A stretch of 64,000 nt of DNA from Chitinophagaceae bacterium (GTDB lineage Bacteria; Bacteroidota; Bacteroidia; Chitinophagales; Chitinophagaceae), in contig JAHBTK010000004.1 in the NCBI GenBank assembly GCA_019638625.1, forward strand, positions 186,001 to 250,000. Direction: 5' to 3'. Shown here piece by piece: positions 1 through 9,613 of this stretch (position 1 is its first letter; every line of letters begins with the position of its first letter). Under the pieces are notes generated by a model. The model ran no database searches, was not told the origin of the DNA, and was given only the letters and a program-made list of their open reading frames with translations. Position numbers and translations under genes: made by a program.

Positions 1-783
1 CCCAACTACGCGGTGGTGTCTGCCTGTGCTTCCTCTACCCATGCTATCATGGACGCCTTTAATCTCATCCGCCTGGGCAAAGCTGACATTATCCTCGCAG
101 GCGGAAGCGAAAGCGTTATCAAAGAAGCCGGGGTAGGTGGATTCAATGCTATGAAAGCGCTCAGCGAAAGGAATGACGATCCTAAAACCGCTTCCCGCCC
201 CTTTGACAAAGACCGGGACGGGTTTGTAATAGGGGAAGGAGCAGGCATCCTGGTGCTGGAAGAGCTGGAACATGCCAAAGCCCGCGGCGCTAACATTATC
301 TGCGAGGTTGCCGGCGCGGCAGCGAGTGCCGATGCTCACCATATTACAGCGCCTCACCCCGAAGGACTCGGGGCAAAAAATGTAATGATATCCGCGCTGG
401 CTGATGCCGAACTGAAACCGGAAGACATTGACTATATCAATGTACACGGAACTTCTACTCCCCTAGGAGATATCTCGGAGGTAAAAGCTATCCAAAGCGT
501 ATTTGGCGATCATGCTTATAAGCTGAATATCAGCTCTACCAAATCCATGACCGGGCACCTGCTGGGAGCCGCCGGCGTTATTGAAGCCATTGCCTGCGTA
601 ATGGCAGTAGTAAACGACCTGGTCCCTCCTACCATTAACCACTTCACAGACGACCCCGGGCTGGACCCCAAACTAAACTTCACCTTCTGGAAGCCCCAGC
701 AAAGAACCGTAAACGCGGCATTGAGCAATACCTTCGGCTTCGGCGGGCATAATGCTTCGGTAATAGTGAAGAAGTTCGCATAA
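1..783 (+). CDS. fabF: 3-oxoacyl-ACP synthase II (FabF), C-terminal part
   Basis: Condensing enzyme of type II fatty acid synthesis, which extends acyl-ACP with malonyl-ACP in the cytoplasm. The reading frame is open from the first base, so the start lies upstream of the window; 260 residues remain. The catalytic triad is complete: the nucleophile Cys in VVSACASS (residue 9 of the visible part), His in [10 protein letters not shown] (about residue 149) and His in [12 protein letters not shown] (about residue 186). The C-terminal [11 protein letters not shown] motif is typical of FabF/Fab[11 protein letters not shown] and the AAGVIEA stretch favour FabF. rnc follows on the same strand, an arrangement often seen in Bacteroidota. 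Confidence 0.95.
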   Translation, partial: PNYAVVSACASSTHAIMDAFNLIRLGKADIILAGGSESVIKEAGVGGFNAMKALSERNDDPKTASRPFDKDRDGFVIGEGAGILVLEELEHAKARGANIICEVAGAAASADAHHITAPHPEGLGAKNVMISALADAELKPEDIDYINVHGTSTPLGDISEVKAIQSVFGDHAYKLNISSTKSMTGHLLGAAGVIEAIACVMAVVNDLVPPTINHFTDDPGLDPKLNFTFWKPQQRTVNAALSNTFGFGGHNASVIVKKFA

Positions 784-931
784 GATCCGCTTGTTATCCC
801 GGGAATTTATTTTAGCACTGCCATCAGCGGGCTGGTTTTTAATTGGCAAAACTTTGCCCGGGGCATTAAACAACCCAAAATCCCCTGCGGAGGGAACCCG
901 GCCCATCTGTAAATTGGTAAGGGGGAGGATA

Positions 932-962
932 TTTACACTCTGCACGAGTTCCCTTACATTTG
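932..962 (+). promoter_or_regulatory. Predicted Bacteroidota-type promoter for rnc
   Basis: A TAnnTTTG -7 box (TACATTTG, 955-962) is preceded by TTTA at 932-935 with a 19-nt spacer, matching the Bacteroidota primary-sigma pattern TTTG-N19-TAnnTTTG except for one base of the -33 box. Transcription would start near 968, so translation of rnc must begin downstream of the long open frame that starts at 791. Confidence 0.55.
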
Positions 963-997
963 TACCGAGTAACCTTAAATGCTTTACCTTGGCTTTA

Positions 998-1723
998 GTG
1001 CGGTATTTTATTCAATATCTTGGAATCGACAGAACCAGCAGGACCTTTTACAAACAATTGTGCAACGTACTGGGATTTGCACCGGGCACTTTATCCCTCT
1101 ATAAAACGGCTCTAAGCCATCGCTCCGTAAAGGAAGGTACCGACGAAAATAATGAAAGGCTGGAATACCTGGGAGATGCCGTACTGAGCGGCATCGTGGC
1201 CGACTACCTGTTTAAGCGTTATCCCTATAAAGGCGAAGGTTTTCTCACGGAAATGAGAAGCAAGATGGTCAACCGCCAGACACTGAATGAAATTGCCGTG
1301 AAAATGGGGCTGAAAAAGATCACCATCTACAACAAAAATGACGGCTCGCTGAAGGCGAGCCAGATATTCGGGAACACGCTGGAAGCGCTGGTGGGGGCCG
1401 TATACGTAGACAAAGGGTACAACCCTGCCAAACAATGGGTATTTAAGCGGATCATCATCCCGCACATGTTTGTGGAAGACCTGGAAACCCTGGAAATAAA
1501 CCACAAGAATAAGCTCTATGGCTGGGCTAACAAAAACGGGAAAAACCTGGAGTTTGAAACACTGGAGGAAAAATTCGAGAACGGCCGCCGCCTGTTTACC
1601 GTAGGCGCCATGATAGATGGCAAACTTATAGCGGAAGGAAAAGCGTTCAATAAAAAAGACGCCAGCCAGATCGCTTCGCAACTGGCAGTGGGAAAAATAG
1701 GATTGGGGAAGGGCGAAGAATAA
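998..1723 (+). CDS. rnc: Ribonuclease III
   Basis: Double-strand-specific endoribonuclease for rRNA and mRNA processing. The RNase III signature NNERLEYLGDAVL carries the acidic metal ligands, a second acidic site is in GNTLEALVGAVYVDKG, and a C-terminal double-stranded RNA-binding domain runs from about LYGWANKNGK to the end (FNKKDASQIASQLA). The open frame reaches back to 791, but a promoter at 932-962 and the family length (about 240 residues) argue for a start at GTG 998 or TTG 989. No ATG is available in frame in this region, so the exact start is uncertain. It follows fabF by about 200 bp. Confidence 0.9.
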   Translation: MRYFIQYLGIDRTSRTFYKQLCNVLGFAPGTLSLYKTALSHRSVKEGTDENNERLEYLGDAVLSGIVADYLFKRYPYKGEGFLTEMRSKMVNRQTLNEIAVKMGLKKITIYNKNDGSLKASQIFGNTLEALVGAVYVDKGYNPAKQWVFKRIIIPHMFVEDLETLEINHKNKLYGWANKNGKNLEFETLEEKFENGRRLFTVGAMIDGKLIAEGKAFNKKDASQIASQLAVGKIGLGKGEE

Positions 1724-2176
1724 CTCCCTGGCTCTGACATAGGTTTGATGGCATCGATGGTATCAAAGCAGGACTGCTACTACATCTTTACGCGATTCGG
1801 TGACAATACCGGCCGCAGGTGGAAAATTATTAATCAGCTTCTGAAATTAATTACTATTTGTTTCTCCGCAGAGTCTGCCTGTGATTAGACTTGTTAGCAG
1901 AACTCTGCGAGGCATAATCATTCTCTGTTCGTCTACCGTAGAGTTCTGCTAGCGCACTGAGCGGGGGTATGCGATTGCCCACTTTTCAGCACCGGTTTCC
2001 ATACACACGATATGAAACACTGCAGGCAACCGGTATTGCCGGTGAAAGATCTCTGAAAAAGAATAATGGTCAACACAGGGATACCCGCTGTGCAGGGACG
2101 GGAGCAAAAAAAATATTCATCCTACTAAGGGTATCAGGCGGATATCATCTCTATAAAGCAAATACCTGCTTCTACG
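1724..2176. other. Intergenic region without a convincing gene
   Basis: About 450 bp between rnc and the FecR gene. I see no conserved coding sequence; the open frame at 1969-2259 runs out of frame into the FecR gene and has no recognisable protein features. The region holds the imperfect inverted repeat at 1893-1953 and presumably the promoter of the FecR-SusCD operon, but no TAnnTTTG box is obvious, as would fit a promoter read by an ECF sigma factor. Confidence 0.5.
1893..1953. repeat. Long inverted repeat (potential hairpin) upstream of FecR gene
   Basis: The arms 1893-1909 and 1937-1953 can pair over 17 positions: a perfect 12-bp core (TAGCAGAACTCT at 1895-1906 with AGAGTTCTGCTA at 1940-1951), extended on both sides by G-C and G-U pairs, with a 27-nt loop. 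No T-tract follows, so it does not look like a standard terminator. A related GCAGAGTCTGC string lies just upstream at about 1868-1878. Confidence 0.55.
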
Positions 2177-3343
2177 ATGTATACCCGTCAACAAATAGCC
2201 GCTCTGGCCGAAAAATGGCTGAATGGTACTATCTCCCCGTCGGAAAAAAAGGAGTTTGAAGACTGGTACAACCGACAAAAACCGGATGAGCTGTACTGGA
2301 CCGATGATATTGGGGAAGAAGAAATAAAGAGAAAAATTTTTGACGCTATTTCGGCAGAGATATTGGTACCTGAAAAAAGACCGCGTCGCTCCCTGTTTGC
2401 CGGTCGCCGGTCCGCAATAATAAAATGGGGTATTGCAGCCGCTGTCCTGTTTGCAACAGCGGGTTTGTTTTTTTTCAACAGCACCCAACCACCGGAAGCA
2501 TTGGTAAATGCAGTTGAGCAGCCGGACAACATGGTCATACCGGCGCCGCCATCCGGCGTAAAAGCGGTCCTTACATTGGACAACGGTAAGCAAATTTATC
2601 TGGATACTGTCATCAACGGTTATACCATTGTGCAGCATGGCGGAACAATAGAAAAAAAATCACAGGATGAACTGCTGTATGCAACTGCCGGAAACGGGGA
2701 AACCGGGTTTAACACGATCACCCTGCCCCGTGCCAGCCAGGTGATGTCCGTGGTATTATCGGATGGCACGCGGGTATGGCTCAACGTAGAAAGCTCGCTG
2801 CAATACCCCGTGGCGTTTACCGGGCCGGAACGAAAAGTACGCCTTACCGGAGAAGCATACTTTGAAGTAAGTAAAGAACAGGGGAAAAAATTTCTGGTTG
2901 AAACAGCAGGATCCGTCACGGAAGTGCTGGGCACACATTTTAACATCAATGCCTATAAGCAATCAGGTGAGCAGGTCACCCTGCTGGAAGGGGCAGTCAG
3001 GGTAAGTTCAGGCGAAAGATCACCGGTGCTGTTGCAACCCGGTGCACAAGCTATTGTAAATAGCGGCAAAATTAAATTGAACACATCTCCCGACCTGGAA
3101 TCGGTAATGGCATGGAAGAACGGTTTATTCAAACTGCAGCATGCGGACATATACAGTATCATGCAGCAGCTATCGCAATGGTATGACATTAAAGTTACTT
3201 TTAAAGGCGACCTGGAAGGAAAAACATTTTCGGGTATGATATCCCGTAATACGCAGCTACCCACCGTACTGGAAATGCTGTCGATGACCAGGGAAGTAAA
3301 GTTCACTACCGAGGGGAATACAATCACCGTAAGTCCATATTAG
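2177..3343 (+). CDS. FecR-family anti-sigma factor
   Basis: Inner-membrane anti-sigma factor that relays a signal from a TonB-dependent receptor to an ECF sigma factor. The 388 residues show a short cytosolic N-terminal region (MYTRQQIAALAEKWLNG), one membrane segment at about residues 83-99 (WGIAAAVLFATAGLFFF), a periplasmic FecR domain (VVLSDGTRVWLNVESSLQYP, LTGEAYFEVSKEQGKKFLVET, VTLLEGAVRVSSG) and a C-terminal secretin/TonB short-N-like part (FSGMISRNTQLPTVLEMLSMT). It precedes a SusC protein that has an STN signalling domain, the usual partner. The unusual point is that no sigma factor gene lies immediately upstream; the nearest is at 14420-14989 on the other strand. Confidence 0.9.
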   Translation: MYTRQQIAALAEKWLNGTISPSEKKEFEDWYNRQKPDELYWTDDIGEEEIKRKIFDAISAEILVPEKRPRRSLFAGRRSAIIKWGIAAAVLFATAGLFFFNSTQPPEALVNAVEQPDNMVIPAPPSGVKAVLTLDNGKQIYLDTVINGYTIVQHGGTIEKKSQDELLYATAGNGETGFNTITLPRASQVMSVVLSDGTRVWLNVESSLQYPVAFTGPERKVRLTGEAYFEVSKEQGKKFLVETAGSVTEVLGTHFNINAYKQSGEQVTLLEGAVRVSSGERSPVLLQPGAQAIVNSGKIKLNTSPDLESVMAWKNGLFKLQHADIYSIMQQLSQWYDIKVTFKGDLEGKTFSGMISRNTQLPTVLEMLSMTREVKFTTEGNTITVSPY

Positions 3344-3375
3344 CAAACAATCACCCACCATAACAATTGCACAAT

Positions 3376-6300
3376 ATGAAATTAAACGATCCCTGCATGA
3401 ATACCCGGCGCAACAGATGCCGCCTGAGGGTTGTTCCGGGCTTTAAAATGGCGCTGTTCTTCCTGCTTGCCTTTGGTATGCAGGCCAATGCGAAAAGCTA
3501 TGCGCAAAACCTTAGTTTATCAGTGAAAAACGCTTCACTGGCAGACGTTTTTGAAGACATAAGAAAACAAAGCAGCTACCTTTTCATCTACAGCAACCAG
3601 CAATTGGATGGAACCCGGAAGGTAACGCTGTCAGTAAAAAACATGCCGCTCGACCGGGTGCTGGCACGTTGCTTCAATAAGCAGCCGGTTACCTACAGGC
3701 TGGTGGAAAATAATATCGTGATCGTTCCGCGGGACCCTCAACCCGTAACGGCTGCCGGGCAGCAAACAACAGCCCGCCAGATCAGTGGCACAGTGACGGA
3801 CTTTGATGGTCTGCCGCTGCAGGGTGTAAGTATTCTGCTCAAAGGTACTTCAATAGGAACAAGCACCAATACTGCAGGAGAATATGTGCTCACCCTGGAC
3901 AACGAAGGAACGCTGCTGTTCTCATTCACAGGTTATATTACGCAGGAAGCAGCCACTTCCAACCAATCCGTCATCAATATTCAATTGCGACCGGAAGAAA
4001 AGAAAATGGAAGAAGTGGTGGTAGTAGGATACGGATCGCAACTGAAAAAAAATGTATCTACAGCCATATCCGTGCTTTCGGAGAAAGATTTCAATAAAGG
4101 TGTTACACAAACCGCTACCGATCTTTTGCAGGGAAAGGTTGCAGGTCTTGTGATCACTACAGAGTCCGGAGATGTAACGGAAGGGCAAACGATCCGTTTA
4201 AGAGGTATTTCCTCACTTACGGGATCAAGCGCGCCATTTGTGGTCATTGACGGAGTTCCCGGAATGGATATCAGCTCCGTAGCGCCACAGGACATAGAAT
4301 CCATCAGTGTGTTAAAAGACGCATCAGCTTCAGCCATTTACGGCTCCAGGTCTGCAAGCGGGGTTATCCTGATCACCACCAAAAAGGGAAAGGCGGGACA
4401 GGCAACCGTACAATACAACGGGTATGTGGCGATTGATAATATATCCAACAAACCTCCTATGCTGAATGCAGCCCAGTGGCGGAAATATGCCACCGAAAAC
4501 GGTCTGGACATAGCCGGACTCGACAAGGGAGCTAACACAGACTGGTTCGATGAAATTACTAGAACCGGTATCTCCGGCAATCACAACCTGTCCGTTTCAG
4601 GGGGTACTGAAAAAAGTAAATACCGGGCTTCTGTAAACTATCTTGACCGGAAAGGAGTATTAAAAGACAATATGCTGGAACGTTTTACGGCGCTGCTGTC
4701 TTTCGATCAAAAAGCGCTCGGAGACCGGTTGACAATTTCCCTTACAGGAGGGTCGGTACAGAGTGATTTTACGCCGGCGAACGCGGCAAATACTTCCCTG
4801 GCAAGAAATATGCTCCCGGTATATCCCGTAAGAAACAACGACGGTTCCTGGTTCGATATACGCGATCACTCAATGGGTAACCCTGTTCACAATATTGAAG
4901 AGAACCAGAACCTTCACAAAACAAGCCTGCTGTATGCTAACCTGAAAACAACGCTTAATCTCTTCAACGGATTCAATGTGGGTGTAAATGTATTCAAGCA
5001 AAGAATGGGGGAAGATGAAAGCTTTTACAACTCCATTACATCCCCCGCCGGTTACAATGCCCAGGGTTTCGCTTACAGGCGCAACCAGATCTGGGATAAA
5101 AAATTAATGGAAATTACAGCGCAGTATTCCAGGAAGAACGATCAGCACGGATTTACAATTCTCGGAGGATATTCTTACGAAAGGAATGATTTCCAAATGA
5201 TGCTTGCGCAAAACCGGAACTTCATTACGGACAGGTTTCGTTCGGATAACCTGAGCGCCGGTGAAAACCTCCTTCCAACTGATGTTGGCTCCAACCGGAA
5301 TATGAACCTGCTCATTTCTATGTTCGGGCGGGCGGACTACAGCTTCCGTGATAAAATAAATGTCACAGCCACATTACGCAGGGATGGTTCGTCCAAGTTC
5401 GGGAACGATAACAAGTGGGGGATTTTTCCATCTGCCTCCGCCGCATGGACGGTTTCAAATGAAGCCTTCCTGATAGAATCTGCTGTTGTGAACGATCTCA
5501 AATTCCGGGTTGGCTATGGCGTTGTAGGCAACCAGGATGGTATCAATCCTTATAATTCCATTTCACTGTACGGAAGAGGAGATGAATTTTTCGACAACGG
5601 TGTTTGGCGGAATACATATACTTCGAAACAAAATGCCAACCCGTTTCTCAAGTGGGAAGAAACAGCGTCGCTGAATTTCGGATTGGATTTTGGTGTGTTG
5701 GAAAACCGTATATCGGGGTCTGTCGACTATTATATAAAGAAAACGAGCGACATGCTGTTTACATATAACGTACCTGTGCCGCCGAATTTGTTTTCTACCA
5801 TGCTGGCGAATGTAGGAGATATGTCCAACAAAGGAATTGAAATACAGGTCAACACAGTGAATATTCAGTCAAAAAGCTGGCGCTGGACATCTTCGCTGAA
5901 CTTTGCCCGCAATAAAAATAAAATTGAACGACTTTCCAATGACCTTTATTCAACGGAAAGCATCAGGACCGGTAACATTAATATAAGAGGGCTGGTCGGA
6001 CCAACCCATATCATCCAGGAAGGTCAGGAAGTAGGCACCTTTTATGGATGGAAAACACTGGGGCTGGACACGGACGGTAAATATGTTTTTGAGGATCAGA
6101 ATAAAGACGGTGTCATCAATGCCGATGACGAAACCTATATCGGCCGGGCAATGCCGAGATTTACTTATGGCATATTGAATACGGTGTCCTACAGATCTTT
6201 TGACCTGTCGGTGTTCTTTCGCGGCGTACATGGAAATGATGTACTGAATAATCCAAGGATGCAGTACAGCAACCGCATATGGCTTCCCGGTTCAAATGTG

Positions 6301-6600
6301 CTGGAAGAAGCGCTGACTAACAGCCCCAGTGAGTTCCCCCAGTATGGAAGCTACTATATTGAAAAAGGAAGTTTTCTCCGGATGGATAATGCGACCATCG
6401 GCTATAATATCAATACGCAGAACAGGCTTGGCATTAAGAGAGCGCGTGTATATGTAACAGCACAGAACCTTTTTGTTATTACCAGATTCAGTGGGGAAGA
6501 TCCTGAGGTGAATATCAGCGGACTTTCTCCCGGTGTGTACGGTGATTATTTTGTACCCAAAACAAGAACGTTTTCATTCGGCGTGGATATTAATTTTTAA
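3376..6600 (+). CDS. SusC-type TonB-dependent outer-membrane transporter with STN domain
   Basis: Outer-membrane active transporter paired with a SusD lipoprotein. Order of parts: signal peptide (MALFFLLAFGMQANAKSYAQ), STN domain for sigma/anti-sigma signalling (about residues 45-115, SLADVFEDIRKQSSYLF), carboxypeptidase-like regulatory domain (ISGTVTDFDGLPLQGVSI), TonB box region (EEVVVVGYGSQ), plug (LQGKVAGLVI, IRLRGISSLTG, VIDGVPG, VLKDASASAIYG) and a long beta-barrel ending in FSFGVDINF. ATG 3376 is preferred over the upstream TTG at 3367. It lies 32 bp after the FecR gene and 122 bp before SusD. The STN domain indicates that substrate binding induces the locus through FecR. No glycoside hydrolase is encoded nearby, so a small substrate is likely. 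Confidence 0.95.
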   Translation: MKLNDPCMNTRRNRCRLRVVPGFKMALFFLLAFGMQANAKSYAQNLSLSVKNASLADVFEDIRKQSSYLFIYSNQQLDGTRKVTLSVKNMPLDRVLARCFNKQPVTYRLVENNIVIVPRDPQPVTAAGQQTTARQISGTVTDFDGLPLQGVSILLKGTSIGTSTNTAGEYVLTLDNEGTLLFSFTGYITQEAATSNQSVINIQLRPEEKKMEEVVVVGYGSQLKKNVSTAISVLSEKDFNKGVTQTATDLLQGKVAGLVITTESGDVTEGQTIRLRGISSLTGSSAPFVVIDGVPGMDISSVAPQDIESISVLKDASASAIYGSRSASGVILITTKKGKAGQATVQYNGYVAIDNISNKPPMLNAAQWRKYATENGLDIAGLDKGANTDWFDEITRTGISGNHNLSVSGGTEKSKYRASVNYLDRKGVLKDNMLERFTALLSFDQKALGDRLTISLTGGSVQSDFTPANAANTSLARNMLPVYPVRNNDGSWFDIRDHSMGNPVHNIEENQNLHKTSLLYANLKTTLNLFNGFNVGVNVFKQRMGEDESFYNSITSPAGYNAQGFAYRRNQIWDKKLMEITAQYSRKNDQHGFTILGGYSYERNDFQMMLAQNRNFITDRFRSDNLSAGENLLPTDVGSNRNMNLLISMFGRADYSFRDKINVTATLRRDGSSKFGNDNKWGIFPSASAAWTVSNEAFLIESAVVNDLKFRVGYGVVGNQDGINPYNSISLYGRGDEFFDNGVWRNTYTSKQNANPFLKWEETASLNFGLDFGVLENRISGSVDYYIKKTSDMLFTYNVPVPPNLFSTMLANVGDMSNKGIEIQVNTVNIQSKSWRWTSSLNFARNKNKIERLSNDLYSTESIRTGNINIRGLVGPTHIIQEGQEVGTFYGWKTLGLDTDGKYVFEDQNKDGVINADDETYIGRAMPRFTYGILNTVSYRSFDLSVFFRGVHGNDVLNNPRMQYSNRIWLPGSNVLEEALTNSPSEFPQYGSYYIEKGSFLRMDNATIGYNINTQNRLGIKRARVYVTAQNLFVITRFSGEDPEVNISGLSPGVYGDYFVPKTRTFSFGVDINF

Positions 6601-6722
6601 CCCCTCAGTTTTAATCGTCATGAAATAAAGTATAAAAATTTTGAGCGGCTTCAAAGCCAATGCGATGAAAATTTTATATTATGTTATTTCCTCCGGCAAT
6701 TAAAAACGTAAAAAATATACAG

Positions 6723-8267
6723 ATGAAAAATGTTAAGCGCACAATAGCTGTTTTGTTATTAGCAACAGCCCTGAACTCCTGTACCAAGCTTGACGAAGAG
6801 TTGTATAGTGAAGTAAGAACCTCCGAATTCGGACAGAACGATAAGGAGATCAATGCACTGGTGGGGCCTATCTATTCCACCCTTAAGGGCCATAATCTTA
6901 GTTGGGACTTCTACATGGTGATGGATGAGTTGGCGGGCGGTATGATGGCTGTACCTGGTTTTAAAGGAGGCGACTGGGGCGAACCTATGTGGAGGGAAAC
7001 CATGACCCACCGGTGGGATGCCAACAGTTACGGATTTAATTGGGCCTATTTACACCCGATGAGCAGTATTGCATTTTGCAATCAGATTTATTATCAGGTA
7101 GAAAACAATCCCGCGATCAGCGATGAAGACAAGGAGCGTACACTTGCAGAGATCAGGGGTGTCCGTGCGTTCTGGTACTATACACTGATAGATCATTATG
7201 GTAATGTTCCGATCGTAACTGATTTCCTTGACAAATCGCAGCCTGCAACAAAACCAAGAAGCCAGGTATTTGATTTCGTTGTGAGCGAGCTCATTGACAT
7301 TGAGGATAAACTCCGGAGCGATGTGAGTATGGCCACTTACGGGAAGATGACAAAGGGTGCAGCCAATACGATACTTGCAAAAATGTACCTGAATGCAATG
7401 GTATGGAACCCGGACGGAGGTCCCAGATGGCAGGAATGCATTGATGCATGCAATAAGGTCATCGATCTGCCATACCTGCTTGAACTTAACTGGAAGACAA
7501 ATTTTATACCCCACAACGAAGTATCCAGGGAAGCTATTTTTTCGGCAGTTTTTAAAGCCGGTGGCAGCGGTATACAGAACGATATTTCACTGAATACCCT
7601 TCACTATCTCGATCCCATTGCATTGGGACTGAATGTGGCTTCATGGAATGGATATGGCGCTCACCCCGGATATATTGCAGAATTTGACACAACCGACATC
7701 CGGTATGATGGCTCATTTTTGACAGGGCCGATGATCGATCCGGAAACCGGGGAAGTAATTATGACCGTTCACGGCCGGCCGTTGATACATACTCCTGAAA
7801 TGCACCTCAATGAAGTAGATGCTGAAGGATGGGGCTGGATCAACCAGGAGGATGGCGCACGCTGTTATAAATGGGATTTTGAACCGGGCCTCAGCACCTC
7901 CATGGAAAATGACATTCATATTTTCCGGCTTGCCGATGTGTACCTTATGAAAGCAGAGGCTTTGCTACGATCCGGCGGTAGTGTAAGCGAGGCAACAGAG
8001 TTGGTAAATGAAATACGTGCACGTGGATTTCCCAACCAGCCTGATAAACTGTATACTACTGTTTCACTTGCAGATGTATTACAGGAGCGTCGCTTTGAGC
8101 TTGCCTGGGAAGGGTACTCAAGGCAGGACCTGATCCGCTATGGCAAATTCCTGGAACCGTTGCTTCCGTTCCGGAAAAATACCAGCGATCCGAAATACCT
8201 GTTATTCAATATTCCCAAAGTGGCAATCGACGCCAATGACAAGCTTATTCAAAACCCCGGGTTCTGA
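6723..8267 (+). CDS. SusD/RagB-type outer-membrane lipoprotein
   Basis: Surface nutrient-binding lipoprotein that closes over the SusC barrel. A lipoprotein signal peptide with lipobox Cys (LLLATALNSC, about residue 20) starts at ATG 6723; the open frame extends 14 codons further upstream without signal-like features. Typical SusD features are ALVGPIYSTLKG near the N-terminus, the EIRGVRAFWYYTLIDHYGNVPI helix pair, and the C-terminal motif VLQERRFELAWEGYSRQDLIRYGKF. It is translated downstream of SusC in the same operon. The substrate cannot be read from the sequence. Confidence 0.95.
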   Translation: MKNVKRTIAVLLLATALNSCTKLDEELYSEVRTSEFGQNDKEINALVGPIYSTLKGHNLSWDFYMVMDELAGGMMAVPGFKGGDWGEPMWRETMTHRWDANSYGFNWAYLHPMSSIAFCNQIYYQVENNPAISDEDKERTLAEIRGVRAFWYYTLIDHYGNVPIVTDFLDKSQPATKPRSQVFDFVVSELIDIEDKLRSDVSMATYGKMTKGAANTILAKMYLNAMVWNPDGGPRWQECIDACNKVIDLPYLLELNWKTNFIPHNEVSREAIFSAVFKAGGSGIQNDISLNTLHYLDPIALGLNVASWNGYGAHPGYIAEFDTTDIRYDGSFLTGPMIDPETGEVIMTVHGRPLIHTPEMHLNEVDAEGWGWINQEDGARCYKWDFEPGLSTSMENDIHIFRLADVYLMKAEALLRSGGSVSEATELVNEIRARGFPNQPDKLYTTVSLADVLQERRFELAWEGYSRQDLIRYGKFLEPLLPFRKNTSDPKYLLFNIPKVAIDANDKLIQNPGF

Positions 8268-8308
8268 CAGGATATGCAAATTCAACCATTAACTTTTAAA
8301 CGTAAAAT

Positions 8309-9487
8309 TTGGTAACACTTCCCGGAAAATGGAGCCAGGAAAACAACCTGCTCAGGGCTGTATTTTTCTTTGCCTTTGCATCCCTGGGTTGCTGGATGCC
8401 CAATTTCAACCTGTGGCTGGAAGACCGGGGCATGAGCGGTTCCGTAATGGGGTATATTTCGGCCATTCCCTGGCTCGTAATGCTGGTAGTGCAGCCATTA
8501 TGGGGTATAATAGCCGACAAGAACGGAAAGATGCGTTGCTTTAATACGGCAGTGCTGGCGGCCGCATTTTTATTTTCCGTTTTCCCAATCGTGGCCAGGG
8601 AAAAACTTTCGATAGGGGGTTTTACCTTTCTGCTTGCCGTATTCCAGACTCCCATATTACCCCTGCTTGATAGCTTGACGCTGGACCATGTATCCAGGTC
8701 TCAAAACGCATCCTACAGCAGGCTCCGTTTTTGGGGTGCGCCCGGGTTTGGGGCAGGCGCCTGGTTAACAGGGATATTATCTGAGACCTATGGCAATGAC
8801 GTGGTTTTTTATCTGGGAGCAGCTTTTCTGCTCATTACATGGATCATAGCAAAAGGGCTGCTGTCGCATACCCCCTCCGTTTCAGCGGCTGATATCAGCT
8901 TCAGGGGGTTAAAGCAGACGCTGGAAAATAAAATGCTGCTGACGTTCCTGGTTATCGTGATGGTCGTATCCATCGCCCAGTCTGCCAGCTCTTTTTTCCT
9001 GACGGTATACATGCGTGAGATAGGCGCCTCCTCATCCGTTACCGGTACAGCTATAGGCGTACAGGCCCTGAGTGAGCTGCCTTTCTATTTTATCGCTGCG
9101 TGGCTGCTTCGTAAAACCAGTGCAGCCAATGTATTACAAATTGCTATCTGGGGAACCGCGGTACGGCTGCTATTATATTACCTGAATGGCAACCCTTATA
9201 TGGTGATCGGTATTGAAACATTGAACGGTGTCACCTGGACATTACTGTGGATTGCCAGCGTTGAGTTTGTGAACCATAAAGTACCGGCAGCGTGGCGGAC
9301 TACCGGCCAGTCTCTGTTATGGGCCATGTATTTTGGCGCCGGGGCCGTTTTGGGAAATATCCTCATAGGAAGATTATACGAGTCCTTGCCTATGCGGCAG
9401 ATTTTTGGTATATTCAGTATGATAGTATGGGTTGTTGCACTGGCATTCCTGCTGCTGATCCGGGGCAGGAAAAAAGATCTGCAATGA
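8309..9487 (+). CDS. MFS transporter (MFS_1-like / sugar- or nucleoside-proton symporter type)
   Basis: Inner-membrane permease with about 12 hydrophobic segments over 392 residues. The N-terminal part (AVFFFAFASLGCWMPNFNLWLEDRGMSG) and the loop WGIIADKNGKMR after helix 2 resemble the LacY/NupG-like MFS_1_like branch. No ATG is present near the start; TTG 8309 is the first usable start codon in frame. It lies 41 bp after SusD and would bring the compound imported by SusCD from periplasm to cytoplasm. A 30-bp palindrome follows the stop codon. Confidence 0.85.
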   Translation: MVTLPGKWSQENNLLRAVFFFAFASLGCWMPNFNLWLEDRGMSGSVMGYISAIPWLVMLVVQPLWGIIADKNGKMRCFNTAVLAAAFLFSVFPIVAREKLSIGGFTFLLAVFQTPILPLLDSLTLDHVSRSQNASYSRLRFWGAPGFGAGAWLTGILSETYGNDVVFYLGAAFLLITWIIAKGLLSHTPSVSAADISFRGLKQTLENKMLLTFLVIVMVVSIAQSASSFFLTVYMREIGASSSVTGTAIGVQALSELPFYFIAAWLLRKTSAANVLQIAIWGTAVRLLLYYLNGNPYMVIGIETLNGVTWTLLWIASVEFVNHKVPAAWRTTGQSLLWAMYFGAGAVLGNILIGRLYESLPMRQIFGIFSMIVWVVALAFLLLIRGRKKDLQ

Positions 9488-9502
9488 GATGAAGACAAAC
9501 GC

Positions 9503-9532
9503 CTCGCTGAACGAATTCATTCGTTCAGCGAG
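9503..9532. repeat. 30-bp perfect inverted repeat between the permease and Rieske genes
   Basis: Two 14-bp arms (9503-9516 and 9519-9532) are exactly complementary with a 2-nt centre (TC). No T-run follows, so it is not a typical intrinsic terminator. It could be an operator, or an mRNA-stabilising or attenuating hairpin that separates transport genes from enzyme genes in the operon. Confidence 0.7.
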
Positions 9533-9613
9533 CATCGCAGGGAACGATCCATCGAAACGAAAAAGCAGGAATAAAGATCAATATTATTTGTAAACAGATC
9601 AACATATTGTAAT

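Noticed and set aside
1969..2259. 96-codon open frame before the FecR gene
   Set aside because: It overlaps the FecR gene out of frame, has no conserved features and covers a region better explained as operon leader.
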